This document shows positions 27,268 to 36,546 of a stretch of 64,000 nt of DNA, piece by piece; within the stretch, counting starts at the first letter, position 1, and every line of letters starts with the position of its first letter. The stretch lies in the NCBI RefSeq assembly GCF_023715655.1, contig NZ_JAMBON010000001.1:372001-436000 (forward strand), in the 5' to 3' direction. The position numbers and the translations under genes are program-made. Below the pieces are notes generated by a model. That model ran no database searches and was not told the DNA's origin. It worked only from the letters and a program-made list of their open reading frames with translations. The DNA comes from Oceanobacillus luteolus. Its GTDB lineage: Bacteria; Bacillota; Bacilli; Bacillales; Amphibacillaceae.

Positions 27268-28659
27268 TTATAATATAAATTGACTTAAGTCCTTGTTCTT
27301 TACTATATTTCCTAGTTTTTGATCCACGTAAGCAGAAGTGATATCAATTCTTTCCAGGGTAATATCCGGTGCCTCGAACAATAAATCTTCGAGTAATTTT
27401 TCCAAAATTGTATGGAGTCTACGTGCACCAATATTGTCAGTATCCTGATTCACTTGGTATGCTACTTCCGCAATACGTTCAATGGAATCTTCTTTAAATA
27501 CAACTTCTATTCCTTCCGTCCTTAAAAGAGCCTCATATTGTTTTGTTAGAGCATTCGAAGGATCGGTCAGTATTAGTTTAAAGTCCTCTACGGACAATTT
27601 CTCCAATTCGACACGAATCGGAAATCTTCCTTGTAATTCAGGTATTAAGTCGGATGGTTTTGACATATGAAATGCACCGGCAGCTATAAAAAGAATGTGA
27701 TCTGTTTTTACCGGCCCATGTTTGGTCACAACGGTAGAACCTTCCACTATCGGCAAGATATCGCGTTGAACACCTTCCCGAGAAACATTCGCCTGCTCTT
27801 TTGCACCACCGGCAACCTTATCGATTTCATCAATGAAGATGATACCCGCTTGTTCAGCACGCTCAGTAGCCTCCTGGGAAACCTCTTCCATATCGACTAA
27901 TTTCTGTGCTTCTTGTTGAGTCAATATTTTTCTAGCTTCCCGAACAGGGACCTTTCGTTTTTTCTTTTTAGTTGGCATGAATTGTCCAAATGCATCTTGC
28001 ATATTCATCCCCATTTGTTCCATACCCGAACCCTGCAGCAAGTCAAACATGGAGGGCGGAGTTTCGGTAATTTCAACCGTTACTATCTTATCCTCCAACT
28101 CTCCAAGTGCAAGCATACGCTCTACTTGTTGACGTTTATTTCTAACTTCCTCATCCTGCGTGTCATTCTGTGTTTCACTATCATGAGGAGTTTGATTGAA
28201 GAGCATCTCAAACGGATTTTTAATGGATGTCTGCTTTTTAGTCTGAGGTACGAGTAAGTTGACTAAACGTTTATCTGCTTCTTTTTTCGCAGCATCTTGG
28301 ACTTTTGCCAACTTCTCCTCTTTTACCATTCGAACCGACATCTCAACCAAGTCTCGAACCATGGATTCTACATCTCTGCCGACATACCCAACTTCAGTAA
28401 ACTTTGTTGCTTCAACTTTTACAAATGGTGCTTTTACCAACTTAGCAAGTCTCCTTGCAATCTCAGTCTTACCTACACCAGTTGGTCCGATCATCAAAAT
28501 GTTTTTCGGTACAATTTCATCTTTGATTTGCTCATCCAGCTTCATCCGTCGGTATCTGTTTCTTAGGGCTACTGCTACAGAGCGTTTGGCATTCTTCTGC
28601 CCGACAACGTACTTATCTAATTGTTCAACAATTTGTCTTGGAGTAAGCTCCATCCCCAT
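27268..28659 (-). CDS. hslU: AAA+ unfoldase HslU (ClpY)
   Basis: 463 residues. The ATPase ring feeds unfolded proteins to HslV. Walker A GPTGVGKT at residues 58-65 and Walker [10 protein letters not shown] near 275. The inserted I-domain (about 110-240) is present, and the C-terminus ends in SQFIL, the type of tail that docks into HslV. The AGGAGG site is 12 nt before the ATG. Confidence 0.97.
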   Translation of the reverse strand: MGMELTPRQIVEQLDKYVVGQKNAKRSVAVALRNRYRRMKLDEQIKDEIVPKNILMIGPTGVGKTEIARRLAKLVKAPFVKVEATKFTEVGYVGRDVESMVRDLVEMSVRMVKEEKLAKVQDAAKKEADKRLVNLLVPQTKKQTSIKNPFEMLFNQTPHDSETQNDTQDEEVRNKRQQVERMLALGELEDKIVTVEITETPPSMFDLLQGSGMEQMGMNMQDAFGQFMPTKKKKRKVPVREARKILTQQEAQKLVDMEEVSQEATERAEQAGIIFIDEIDKVAGGAKEQANVSREGVQRDILPIVEGSTVVTKHGPVKTDHILFIAAGAFHMSKPSDLIPELQGRFPIRVELEKLSVEDFKLILTDPSNALTKQYEALLRTEGIEVVFKEDSIERIAEVAYQVNQDTDNIGARRLHTILEKLLEDLLFEAPDITLERIDITSAYVDQKLGNIVKNKDLSQFIL

Positions 28660-28678
28660 ATTTTGGAAATACCTCCTA

Positions 28679-29224
28679 TTAATTAAGTACCTCTACAGTC
28701 AGCTGATTATTTGTATAAACATCAATCTCTCCAGCGATTTCCAGAGCAGTTCGCGCTATTTGTTCGGCAGACAAACTATTTGCATGTTTGACAAGTGCTC
28801 TACCTGCACTCAAGGCGTAATTCCCACCCGAACCGATAGCGAGAATTCCGTCATCAGGTTCTATTACTTCCCCTGTTCCGGAAACAAGATACATACTTTC
28901 CTTGTTCATGACGATCAACATCGCTTCCAGCTTCCTGAGCACTCGGTCACTGCGCCATTCCTTAGCCAGTTCAACGGCCGCGCGGGCCAAGTTCCCATTA
29001 TATGCATTCAAATTGCTCTCAAACTTTTCAAAAAGTGTGAATGCATCTGCAACAGAACCGGCAAAACCTGCTAAAACTTGGCCGTTATACAGTTTTCGTA
29101 CTTTTTTTGCTCGGTGTTTCATCACTACTGCATTCCCCATTGTGACTTGACCGTCACCACACATGGCACATGCACCATCATGTTGAATAGCGAATATCGT
29201 TGTGGCATGCATCTCTTGGGTCAA
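28679..29224 (-). CDS. hslV: protease subunit HslV (ClpQ, CodW)
   Basis: 181 residues from a TTG at 29224 with GAGGTGA about 6 nt upstream. It is the proteolytic partner of HslU. The protein begins [12 protein letters not shown], so it carries a short N-terminal extension before the TTIFA segment that holds the catalytic Thr1 of most HslV. B. subtilis ClpQ has a similar extension (MSSFHATT) and is described as using an N-terminal Ser. Here the residue after Met is Thr. The rest (GDGQVTMGN, the Gly-Ser-Gly-Gly loop) is typical. Confidence 0.95.
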   Translation of the reverse strand: MTQEMHATTIFAIQHDGACAMCGDGQVTMGNAVVMKHRAKKVRKLYNGQVLAGFAGSVADAFTLFEKFESNLNAYNGNLARAAVELAKEWRSDRVLRKLEAMLIVMNKESMYLVSGTGEVIEPDDGILAIGSGGNYALSAGRALVKHANSLSAEQIARTALEIAGEIDVYTNNQLTVEVLN

Positions 29225-29250
29225 TTCCCATCACCTCGCATCTGATTTAA

Positions 29251-30162
29251 CTAATTATCATTTGCCCTCGGGTGTGTCTTCATATAAACCTCACGCAAAT
29301 GATCTTTTGTAACGTGGGTATAGATTTGCGTGGAAGATAGATTTTCATGCCCTAATAACTCTTGCACAGTACGTAAATCTGCTCCTTCATTCAATAAGTG
29401 GGTAGCAAATGTATGACGTAATTTATGTGGATGGAGGTTTATTGTAAGAGCAGCGGTTTCTACCATCTTATTCAGGATGAGTCTGATTCCTCTTGTAGTG
29501 AGCGGATTTCCCCTTGCATTCAGAAATAAGGCATCCGTTTGTTGATTTGATTTTTCAACTAAACTTAAACGACCTTCATTAATATATGTTTCAAGAGCTA
29601 TCTCTGCAAATCTCCCAAAAGGTACATATCTTTCTTTTCTGCCTTTCCCTCTAACAAAAATGGTTCCAATAGTAAAGTCGATGTCACCTAGCCGCAATCC
29701 CTGACATTCACTTACACGGATTCCCGTTCCGTAAAGAACTTCCAACAATGCTTGATCTCTTTGACCAAGAGGCTGCGTCATGTCATTCACCTCAAAAAGC
29801 TTTTCCAATTCCTCTTCATAAAGAAAACCAGGAACGTTTCGTTCTTGTTTTGGCAAATGGATATGAATGAACGGATTGACTATCGCATCATCCTCTCTCT
29901 CCAAATACTTGAAAAAGCTACGAAGAGATGAAATTTTTCTGGAAACGGATTTTCTCGATAATTGTTGATCATATAGTTGAGTAAGATATAAGCGGACTAC
30001 TTGTGCATCCACATTGGAAAGATCAGTAATTCCTTCTCCTTTCAGAAATTGGTGAAAGGAGTGAAGATCGTCTTGATAATATTTGATAGTATAAGGGGAA
30101 GCATTTTTTTCAATTTGTAAATAAGCTACAAATCCTTGACAATTTTGTACAAAATTCTCCAA
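29251..30162 (-). CDS. xerC: tyrosine recombinase XerC (CodV)
   Basis: 303 residues from a TTG at 30162 with GGGGTGAAGAA just upstream; a longer frame to an ATG at 30231 adds residues with no family match. It resolves chromosome dimers with XerD at dif. All catalytic residues are visible: Arg149, Lys173, His246, Arg249, His272 and the nucleophile Tyr281. It heads the xerC-hslV-hslU-codY operon. In B. subtilis trmFO lies just upstream and is absent here. Confidence 0.96.
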   Translation of the reverse strand: MENFVQNCQGFVAYLQIEKNASPYTIKYYQDDLHSFHQFLKGEGITDLSNVDAQVVRLYLTQLYDQQLSRKSVSRKISSLRSFFKYLEREDDAIVNPFIHIHLPKQERNVPGFLYEEELEKLFEVNDMTQPLGQRDQALLEVLYGTGIRVSECQGLRLGDIDFTIGTIFVRGKGRKERYVPFGRFAEIALETYINEGRLSLVEKSNQQTDALFLNARGNPLTTRGIRLILNKMVETAALTINLHPHKLRHTFATHLLNEGADLRTVQELLGHENLSSTQIYTHVTKDHLREVYMKTHPRANDN

Positions 30163-30372
30163 TTCTTCACCCCATATTTTTCCTGAATAAATAATAACAT
30201 AGCCTATCTTCAAAATCAATTGATTTACCAAAATTAAAACAAAATTCAGAATCGGTCTACATTATGGCATATCAAAATAATTCGACTTATTCACTCGGTC
30301 TAGTTTGTTATTTTACCCACCACCTGGTAATTATATTCATTTGTAATACTCGAGTCAATCAGAATATATTAG

Positions 30373-30389
30373 ATTTTTCTTAGAAAAAT
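30373..30389. promoter_or_regulatory. 17 bp palindrome, possible operator
   Basis: Perfect inverted repeat ATTTTTCT-T-AGAAAAAT. It resembles a CodY box with two extra bases at the centre, so CodY binding is not clear. It overlaps the candidate -10 of the xerC operon, a place where a repressor would block RNA polymerase. Confidence 0.4.
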
Positions 30390-30413
30390 ACAATTTGGTG
30401 AACATTTTGTGAA
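30385..30413 (-). promoter_or_regulatory. candidate promoter for xerC-hslVU-codY
   Basis: Minus strand: TTCACA (30408-30413), 17 nt spacer, TATTTT (30385-30390). Five of six and four of six consensus bases. It is the best match in the gap, but modest. Confidence 0.4.
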
Positions 30414-30616
30414 TATATTTTTACATTGACGAGCAGCAGTACAAAAATTCCGTTGATTAGTATCTCATATTTCAGGAAAATTACCAAACAAAACAATACT
30501 ATCAATTATATTATTATCAATATTGCCATTCTATTCCATATATATTCATGCTTTGAAAGAATTTTTAAGAAATAGCGAACAATCCAAATGAATTATAATT
30601 ACGTTAAAACCACGGC

Positions 30617-30653
30617 AAAATAAAACTAGCCGTTCGTATCATGGAACAGCTAG
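30617..30653 (-). terminator. terminator overlapping the topA stop
   Basis: 10 bp stem CTAGCTGTTC/GAACGGCTAG (30644-30653 with 30626-30635, one G-U pair), 8 nt loop, followed by TTTTATTTTG on the minus strand. The stem includes the topA stop codon. Confidence 0.85.
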
Positions 30654-32728
30654 CTTTGTTCTACTTCTTTATAGTCACAATTGGTACATTGGACTTGAGT
30701 TGCCTTTTTGACTTTCTTCTCCACTAAAAGTGATTCGCATTTTGGACAAGGACGCGCAATTGGTTTATCCCATGATACGAAATCACATTCCGGAAAGCGA
30801 TCGCAACCATAGAACACTCGGCGTTTTTTCGATTTACGTTCAACTATATTGCCTTCTTTACATTTCGGGCAATCTACACCAATTTCTTTCAATATCGGTT
30901 TTGTATTGCGGCAATCCGGGAAATTGGAGCAAGCCATAAATGTACCATACCGACCAAGCTTATAGACCATTTCATGTCCACACTTTTCACAATCTATGCC
31001 AGCAGGTTCATCTTTAATTTCGATTTTTTCCATCTCTTCTTCCGCAAAACTTAACCGTTTTTTAAAGTCTTGATAAAACTCATCAATAACTTTTACCCAT
31101 TCTGTTTTTCCTTCTTCAATTGTGTCTAAATCTTTTTCCATTGATGCAGTAAAATCCACATCGATGATTTCAGGAAAATACTCTTCTACGGCTTCACTTA
31201 CAATTGTTCCTAATTCTGTTGGAATAAATCTTTTGTTATCGATAGAAACATAGCCTCTTCGTTGAATGGTATCTAATGTCGGCGCATAAGTGGATGGCCT
31301 TCCGATTCCCAATTCTTCCATCGCACGGACTAGTCTTGCTTCTGTAAAACGTGGTGGAGGTTGAGTAAAATGTTGATTCGGGTTAATTTCTTTTGAAGTT
31401 ACTACTGTTCCTTCTTCCAGTTCAGGAAGCAGTTTATCTTCCACTTTTTTATTGTCGTCGGTACCTTCAACGTAAACCTTCATAAATCCACTAAATTTCA
31501 CCTGCGAACCGGTAGCTCTAAACTCCACCTCATTATTTTTGAGATGTACAGTTACCGTGTCCATAATAGCTGGTGCCATTTGGCTCGCAATGAACCTCTC
31601 CCAAATCAGTTTATACAGTCGATATTGATCATTGCTCAGAACATCTTTCAAAGAACGTGGGTCACGTAAGGCGGAAGTCGGACGAATAGCCTCGTGGGCG
31701 TCTTGGGCTCCTTGCTTATTCGCAGTATCCTTTTGAGAGCCTACGTATTTATTTCCATATTTACTCTCAATATATTCCTTCGCTTCTTTTTTTGCAGTTT
31801 CAGAGATTCGTGTAGAATCTGTACGCATGTAGGTAATTAAACCGGTAATGCCTCCTGCTCCTCTTCCAAGATCAATACCTTCATAAAGTTGCTGAGCCAC
31901 CATCATTGTTTTTCTTGCTCGGAAATTTAATTTCCTAGCTGCTTCTTGTTGTAGCGAAGAAGTAATGAACGGTTTTGCGGGATTACGTTTTCTTTCTCGT
32001 TTATTTACCTTATCGATAAGGAAACTATTTCCCTTCATTTGTTGTTGAATCTTTTTGACATCTTCTTCTGATTTCAATTCTTGTTTTTTACCGCCTACTC
32101 CGTAAAAAGCTCCTTCAAAAATTTCTTTTTCCTTTTCAAAAACAGCTTCAATTGACCAATACTCTTCTGGTTTGAAATTTTCAATTTCTTTTTCTCGGTC
32201 GATGATCATCTTAAGTGCAACAGATTGCACCCTACCAGCACTTAGTCCTTTTTTCACTTTTTTCCAAAGCAGAGGACTAATATTGTAGCCGACTAATCGA
32301 TCAAGTATTCTCCTCGCTTGTTGGGCATCTACTAAGTCATGATTAATGGATCGTGGATGTTTAAACGATTCTTTGATAGCATCCTTGGTAATCTCGTTGA
32401 AAACGACCCGACAATCGGAATCCCCGTCAACATTGAGTGCATGGGCCAAATGCCAAGCAATTGCTTCACCTTCGCGATCCGGGTCAGCTGCAAGATAGAT
32501 TTTCTTCGCCTTTTTTGCAGACTTGCGAAGTTCTTTCAACACTTCACCTTTACCACGGATGGTAATGTATTTTGGCTCGTAACCATTCTCTATATCAACG
32601 CCCATTTGGCTCTTAGGCAAGTCACGAACATGACCCATGGAAGCTTTAACTTCATATTTTTTTCCTAAATAACGTTCGATTGTTTTGGCCTTAGCAGGCG
32701 ACTCTACAATCACTAAATAATCTGCCAT
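30650..32728 (-). CDS. topA: DNA topoisomerase I (TopA)
   Basis: 692 residues from the ATG at 32728, which has GGAGGAAACAGT upstream. It relaxes negative supercoils. A Toprim domain begins at [15 protein letters not shown] with DPDREGE near residue 82. The nucleophile is Tyr300 in [12 protein letters not shown]. Three C-terminal four-Cys zinc ribbons are visible, starting [16 protein letters not shown] and CPKCESLL. It follows dprA with a long leader and ends in its own terminator. Confidence 0.98.
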   Translation of the reverse strand: MADYLVIVESPAKAKTIERYLGKKYEVKASMGHVRDLPKSQMGVDIENGYEPKYITIRGKGEVLKELRKSAKKAKKIYLAADPDREGEAIAWHLAHALNVDGDSDCRVVFNEITKDAIKESFKHPRSINHDLVDAQQARRILDRLVGYNISPLLWKKVKKGLSAGRVQSVALKMIIDREKEIENFKPEEYWSIEAVFEKEKEIFEGAFYGVGGKKQELKSEEDVKKIQQQMKGNSFLIDKVNKRERKRNPAKPFITSSLQQEAARKLNFRARKTMMVAQQLYEGIDLGRGAGGITGLITYMRTDSTRISETAKKEAKEYIESKYGNKYVGSQKDTANKQGAQDAHEAIRPTSALRDPRSLKDVLSNDQYRLYKLIWERFIASQMAPAIMDTVTVHLKNNEVEFRATGSQVKFSGFMKVYVEGTDDNKKVEDKLLPELEEGTVVTSKEINPNQHFTQPPPRFTEARLVRAMEELGIGRPSTYAPTLDTIQRRGYVSIDNKRFIPTELGTIVSEAVEEYFPEIIDVDFTASMEKDLDTIEEGKTEWVKVIDEFYQDFKKRLSFAEEEMEKIEIKDEPAGIDCEKCGHEMVYKLGRYGTFMACSNFPDCRNTKPILKEIGVDCPKCKEGNIVERKSKKRRVFYGCDRFPECDFVSWDKPIARPCPKCESLLVEKKVKKATQVQCTNCDYKEVEQS

Positions 32729-32775
32729 ACTGTTTCCTCCTAAAATGAGGTTGTAAAACAAGTTCTGATAAATTG

Positions 32776-32814
32776 AATTGATTGACGAGGACAATCTTGT
32801 CCAAGCCATCAATT
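32776..32814 (-). repeat. hairpin in the topA leader
   Basis: Outer arms AATTGATTG (32776-32784) and CCATCAATT (32806-32814) pair at 8 of 9 positions. Inside lies the perfect 14 bp palindrome GGACAATCTTGTCC (32789-32802). It lies about 50 nt before the topA start and has no U-run, so it is not a simple terminator. Confidence 0.55.
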
Positions 32815-32831
32815 TTCCAATTGAATGAATG

Positions 32832-32851
32832 AAGGTATAAACTTATACCTT
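32832..32851. promoter_or_regulatory. 20 bp perfect palindrome in the topA leader
   Basis: AAGGTATAA-AC-TTATACCTT, 9 bp arms with a 2 nt centre. It may be a protein-binding operator or RNA hairpin downstream of the topA promoter. No known factor is assigned. Confidence 0.45.
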
Positions 32852-32928
32852 TAGGATTTACATTATTTCCTCGAAGTTTTTTAAAAGTAAAGATTTCAAG
32901 CAAACTGTTAAAAGTGAAATCCTCACTT

Positions 32929-32957
32929 ATACTAATGACTTAATCTTGTTTTGTCAA
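32929..32957 (-). promoter_or_regulatory. topA: candidate topA promoter
   Basis: Minus strand: perfect -35 TTGACA (32952-32957), 17 nt spacer, -10 TAGTAT (32929-32934). It would give a leader near 195 nt. A TATAAG also lies 20 nt after the -35. Confidence 0.55.
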
Positions 32958-33004
32958 ACTTATTATCTAAAATAACTATTTATCTCATCAATAATTGAAG
33001 TCTT

Positions 33005-33922
33005 TTAGTTAGATGTGCTAACTGCTGTATTTTCTTTCCCATACTCCTGCTGCCTCAACCATTCTTCACGTATATCATTGGCATGGTGGGTCAATTTTGC
33101 ACCTTCTTGTATCAGGAGATGGCAACCTTTCGTTTGTTGAATCAGAGGGGATCCTGGTACAGCAAAAACTTCCCTACCCTGCTCCAACGCTTGGTCAACG
33201 GTAATCATTGTTCCACTTTTTTCCATTGCTTCAATCACAAGTGTACCAAATGATAGGCCACTAATAATTCGATTGCGCTCGGGGAAATGGTACCTCGCAG
33301 GTTTTGTAAAAGGAGGGTACTCGCTAATAACGAGACCTGTTTGAACAATCTCTTTAAATAATGGAATATGTTCTGACGGATAAATATATTCGAATCCGCC
33401 ACCTAAAATTGCAATTGTCCTACCTTTTAACTTTAAAGCGAGCTCATGTGCATAACCATCAATTCCTCTTGCCATCCCACTGACAATAACCCAATGCTCC
33501 TTCACCAGTGGCGTAAGAATATAATCCATTTTTGGCCTTGCTTCCATTGATGGTTTTCTAGAACCTATCACACTAAGCAATTTATTCTGCTTTAGTATTT
33601 CTATGTCGCCAAGACAGTATAATACCATTGGAGCATCCTTTATCGTTCTTAACACAGCTGGATAGGTTTCGTCAACTATTGTAATTATTTTGTATGTGTT
33701 AAGTGCATCGATAACAATTTTTCTGAGGTGTGGGTCACGGAGGGTTTGATACAGATGGGTTGCTGTTTTCATTGGTATAGAGTAATGGAGATTCAGTTCC
33801 GCAGGGCTAAATTCATATATCGATGATAAAGTGGGATCCTTCGACAAAAATTGACGTAATAACCGTCTGCTTAAAAGGTTAGTCATGGAGAGATGGATTA
33901 ATCGGTAACGGGTTCGTTTCAT
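33005..33922 (-). CDS. dprA: DNA processing protein DprA (Smf)
   Basis: 305 residues. It loads RecA on incoming single-stranded DNA during transformation. An N-terminal SAM/HTH-like part (about 1-80) precedes the Rossmann-fold DprA domain with GSRKPS (120-125), SGMARGIDGYAHE (148-160) and ILGGGFEYIYP. It is full length with no frame damage. It lies between sucD and topA, as in B. subtilis. Confidence 0.97.
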   Translation of the reverse strand: MKRTRYRLIHLSMTNLLSRRLLRQFLSKDPTLSSIYEFSPAELNLHYSIPMKTATHLYQTLRDPHLRKIVIDALNTYKIITIVDETYPAVLRTIKDAPMVLYCLGDIEILKQNKLLSVIGSRKPSMEARPKMDYILTPLVKEHWVIVSGMARGIDGYAHELALKLKGRTIAILGGGFEYIYPSEHIPLFKEIVQTGLVISEYPPFTKPARYHFPERNRIISGLSFGTLVIEAMEKSGTMITVDQALEQGREVFAVPGSPLIQQTKGCHLLIQEGAKLTHHANDIREEWLRQQEYGKENTAVSTSN

Positions 33923-33947
33923 TTACTCACTTCCTCTTATATTTATT

Positions 33948-33985
33948 AGAAAAAAGGGCCAAAAGTCAGCACTTTTAGCCCTTTT
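33948..33985 (-). terminator. terminator after sucD
   Basis: 15 bp stem on the minus strand (AAAAGGGCTAAAAGT at 33971-33985 with ACTTTTGGCCCTTTT at 33952-33966), a 4 nt loop and U-rich tail. It lies about 70 nt after the sucD stop and just before dprA. Confidence 0.88.
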
Positions 33986-34052
33986 ACTACAGGTATCACA
34001 TAAGTCATACCGTGCAAAAATCATCATTTAAGCTCATTGTATGATTTATAGC

Positions 34053-34955
34053 TTAATGTGTCTTACACTTTTCCGCCAATCCTTTTTCTTTAAGGAGTTT
34101 GATCATTGTTTCGCCCATGACGGAAGGAGTTTCTGCAACCGCAATTCCACATTCCTTCATCACACGATTTTTCGCTTCAGCAGTTCCTTCGCCGCCAGAA
34201 ATGATTGCACCAGCATGCCCCATTCTTTTACCTGGAGGTGCTGTTGCTCCGCCAATGAATCCAACTACAGGTTTTGTCATATTCTCTTTTACCCATTGTG
34301 CAGCTTCTTCTTCGGCTGTTCCACCGATTTCACCAATCATGATAACTGCTTCAGTTTCAGGGTCTTTATTGAATGCATCCAACACATCAATAAAGTTTGT
34401 ACCGTTAACAGGGTCGCCACCGATCCCTACTGCGGTAGTTTGCCCGTATCCTGCTTCAGTCAATTGATGTACAGCTTCATATGTCAATGTACCTGAACGG
34501 GAAACAACCCCAATATGACCTTTTTTATGGATATATCCAGGCATAATACCGATTTTACATTCATCAGCCGTAATGACACCTGGGCAGTTTGGACCAATTA
34601 ATCGCGTTTTCTTACCTTCCATATATCGTTTTACTTTTACCATATCTAATACTGGTATATGCTCGGTAATACAGATGACAAGATCTAGCTCCGCATCTGT
34701 AGCTTCGATGATTGCATCCGCAGCGAATGGAGCAGGTACGTAGATTACAGATGCTGTAGCACCCGTAGCCTCCACCGCTTCCTGAACAGTGTTAAACACC
34801 GGTACACCTTCGACTTCTGTTCCACCTTTTTTCGGAGAGGTACCTCCAACAATTTTTGTCCCGTATTCTAGCATTTGCTTCGTATGAAATCTAGCAGTTC
34901 CCCCGGTAATACCTTGGACAATTACTTTTGTATCTTTATCAACAAATACGCCCAT
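34053..34955 (-). CDS. sucD: succinyl-CoA synthetase alpha subunit
   Basis: 300 residues. With SucC it converts succinyl-CoA plus ADP or GDP and phosphate to succinate and NTP in the TCA cycle. The N-terminal CoA-binding fold has [14 protein letters not shown]; the phosphorylated residue is His247 in [10 protein letters not shown]. It follows sucC after 54 nt and ends at a strong terminator. Confidence 0.98.
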   Translation of the reverse strand: MGVFVDKDTKVIVQGITGGTARFHTKQMLEYGTKIVGGTSPKKGGTEVEGVPVFNTVQEAVEATGATASVIYVPAPFAADAIIEATDAELDLVICITEHIPVLDMVKVKRYMEGKKTRLIGPNCPGVITADECKIGIMPGYIHKKGHIGVVSRSGTLTYEAVHQLTEAGYGQTTAVGIGGDPVNGTNFIDVLDAFNKDPETEAVIMIGEIGGTAEEEAAQWVKENMTKPVVGFIGGATAPPGKRMGHAGAIISGGEGTAEAKNRVMKECGIAVAETPSVMGETMIKLLKEKGLAEKCKTH

Positions 34956-35009
34956 ATCGTTTCGTCCGCCCTTTCTCCAAAATTACGTTTTTCTGATTTC
35001 TAATTTGAG

Positions 35010-36170
35010 TTATTTTACTAGAGAAACAATTTTCTGTGCCCCATCAGCCATGGAGTTCGCTGGTGTGATATCTAAACCAGATTCGTTTAGAATTTTCTTA
35101 CCTAAATCTACGTTTGTTCCTTCTAAACGGACTACTAACGGAATTTGTAAGCCAACCTCTTTTGTAGCGGCAACAACTCCCTCAGCAATAACATCACATT
35201 TCATAATTCCACCGAATATATTAACAAAAATCCCTTTAACATTTGGATCTGAAAGGATGATCTTAAACGCTTCCGTAACTTTCTCAGCCGTAGCGCCACC
35301 TCCAACATCAAGGAAGTTTGCCGGATCGCCACCATAATATTTGATGATATCCATCGTTGACATGGCAAGACCTGCCCCATTAACCATACAACCAATGTTT
35401 CCGTCAAGCGAAACATAGCTTAAGTCATGTTTGGAAGCTTCGATTTCTTTTTCATCTTCTTCATCTAAGTCACGTAATTCGACAATGTCTGGGTGACGAT
35501 ATAACGCATTATCATCAAAGTTCAACTTTGCGTCCAATGCCAATACTTCTCCGTCACCAGTTGTAACGAGTGGGTTAATTTCAGCAATCGAGCAATCTTT
35601 AGCGACAAACGCTTCATATAATGAAGTCATAAATCCGACTGCTTTATTTATTAATTCATGCGGGATATTCATATTGAATGCCAATCTTCTAGCTTGGTAA
35701 GGTGCTAGTCCAACTACAGGATCAACAACCTCTTTAAAGATTTTCTCAGGTGTTGCCGCTGCAACCTCTTCAATTTCGGTTCCTCCTTCTTCGGAACCCA
35801 TTAGCACGACACGGGATGTTGCTCTATCAAGAACCACACCTATGTAATATTCTTTTTTAATATCGCAGCCTTCTTCAATCAAGAGTCTTTTAACTTCTTT
35901 ACCTTCCGGCCCAGTTTGATGCGTAACAAGTACTTTGCCTAGTATTTCATCAGCATATGTACGAACCTCATCCAAACCTTTAGCTACTTTGACTCCTCCG
36001 GCTTTTCCACGTCCCCCTGCGTGAATCTGCGCCTTTACTACAGTTACATCAGTTCCAAGCTTTTCAGCAGCCTCTACCGCTTCATCAACGGAATAAGCTA
36101 CATGCCCTCTAGGAACTTTCACACCAAAATCGCGCAGTAATTCTTTAGCTTGATATTCGTGAATGTTCAT
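35010..36170 (-). CDS. sucC: succinyl-CoA synthetase beta subunit
   Basis: 386 residues. An ATP-grasp domain occupies the first 240 residues ([25 protein letters not shown]), followed by the CoA-ligase domain ([27 protein letters not shown]). A GGGGAGGATGAAAG site precedes the ATG. It is transcribed with sucD from a promoter carrying a cre-like element. Confidence 0.98.
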   Translation of the reverse strand: MNIHEYQAKELLRDFGVKVPRGHVAYSVDEAVEAAEKLGTDVTVVKAQIHAGGRGKAGGVKVAKGLDEVRTYADEILGKVLVTHQTGPEGKEVKRLLIEEGCDIKKEYYIGVVLDRATSRVVLMGSEEGGTEIEEVAAATPEKIFKEVVDPVVGLAPYQARRLAFNMNIPHELINKAVGFMTSLYEAFVAKDCSIAEINPLVTTGDGEVLALDAKLNFDDNALYRHPDIVELRDLDEEDEKEIEASKHDLSYVSLDGNIGCMVNGAGLAMSTMDIIKYYGGDPANFLDVGGGATAEKVTEAFKIILSDPNVKGIFVNIFGGIMKCDVIAEGVVAATKEVGLQIPLVVRLEGTNVDLGKKILNESGLDITPANSMADGAQKIVSLVK

Positions 36171-36204
36171 CTTTCATCCTCCCCAACATATTAAATGCAA
36201 TTCC

Positions 36205-36233
36205 ATTGTATTAAATTAAAACCGTTTTCACAA
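36205..36233 (-). promoter_or_regulatory. sucCD promoter
   Basis: Minus strand: -35 TTGTGA (36228-36233), 17 nt spacer, -10 TACAAT (36205-36210). It lies about 35 nt before the sucC start codon. Confidence 0.7.
36217..36230 (-). promoter_or_regulatory. cre-like CcpA site in the sucCD promoter
   Basis: TGAAAACGGTTTTA differs from the cre consensus TGWNANCGNTNWCA at one position. It overlaps the -35 and spacer, a position typical of CcpA repression, which fits glucose control of TCA-cycle genes. Confidence 0.5.
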
Positions 36234-36270
36234 GAGATAAGAGATATGAGATTGTAAATCTTTTATTCAT

Positions 36271-36546
36271 TCACTCTTTATCTTCCAATTGTTTATCTGT
36301 TTCATAGATAAAAGCGAATACTTCAGCGACAACTTGATAAAGTTCCTCAGGTATATATTCATTCACATTCAATTCAGCCAATAGCTCTACTAATGAGGAA
36401 TCTTCAACGACTGGGATATCATGCTGATCAGCAAGTTTAATAATTTCTTCAGCGATATATCCTTTTCCAGCTGCACTTACAAATGGAGCGGAGTCCTTAT
36501 CTTTGTTATAACGTAGGCTCACGGCCTTCCTTTGGCTTTCCATCAT
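36271..36546 (-). CDS. ylqH: YlqH, FlhB C-terminal-domain-like protein
   Basis: 91 residues. Residues 7-85 align with the cleaved C-terminal half of FlhB: KAVSLRY against YAIALKY, then APFVSAAGKG, a VVEDSSL segment against VTVEDKPL, and YIPEELYQVVAEVFAFIY against SIPEEFYQAVAEVLAYVY. It has no membrane region and no NPTH cleavage site, so it looks like a ready-cleaved FlhB C-terminal fragment. Similar FhlX/FlhX proteins can replace that fragment in other flagellated bacteria. The ATG overlaps the ylqG stop. Confidence 0.92.
   Translation of the reverse strand: MMESQRKAVSLRYNKDKDSAPFVSAAGKGYIAEEIIKLADQHDIPVVEDSSLVELLAELNVNEYIPEELYQVVAEVFAFIYETDKQLEDKE

Larger units (their letters stand above)
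30163..30616. other. AT-rich gap between topA and xerC, no gene seen
   Basis: About 450 nt, very AT-rich, with stops in all frames and no trace of trmFO, which fills this place in B. subtilis. It holds a candidate xerC promoter (30385-30413) overlapped by a 17 bp palindrome (30373-30389). Confidence 0.7.

Noticed and set aside
28259-29074. 271-codon plus-strand open frame
   Set aside because: Antisense to well-supported hslU and hslV; no ribosome site, no domain pattern.
36271-36546. ylqH as a broken flhB pseudogene
   Set aside because: It has its own start, keeps a full domain, and is conserved beside ylqG in the same place in B. subtilis; flhB itself is intact at 9015-10097.
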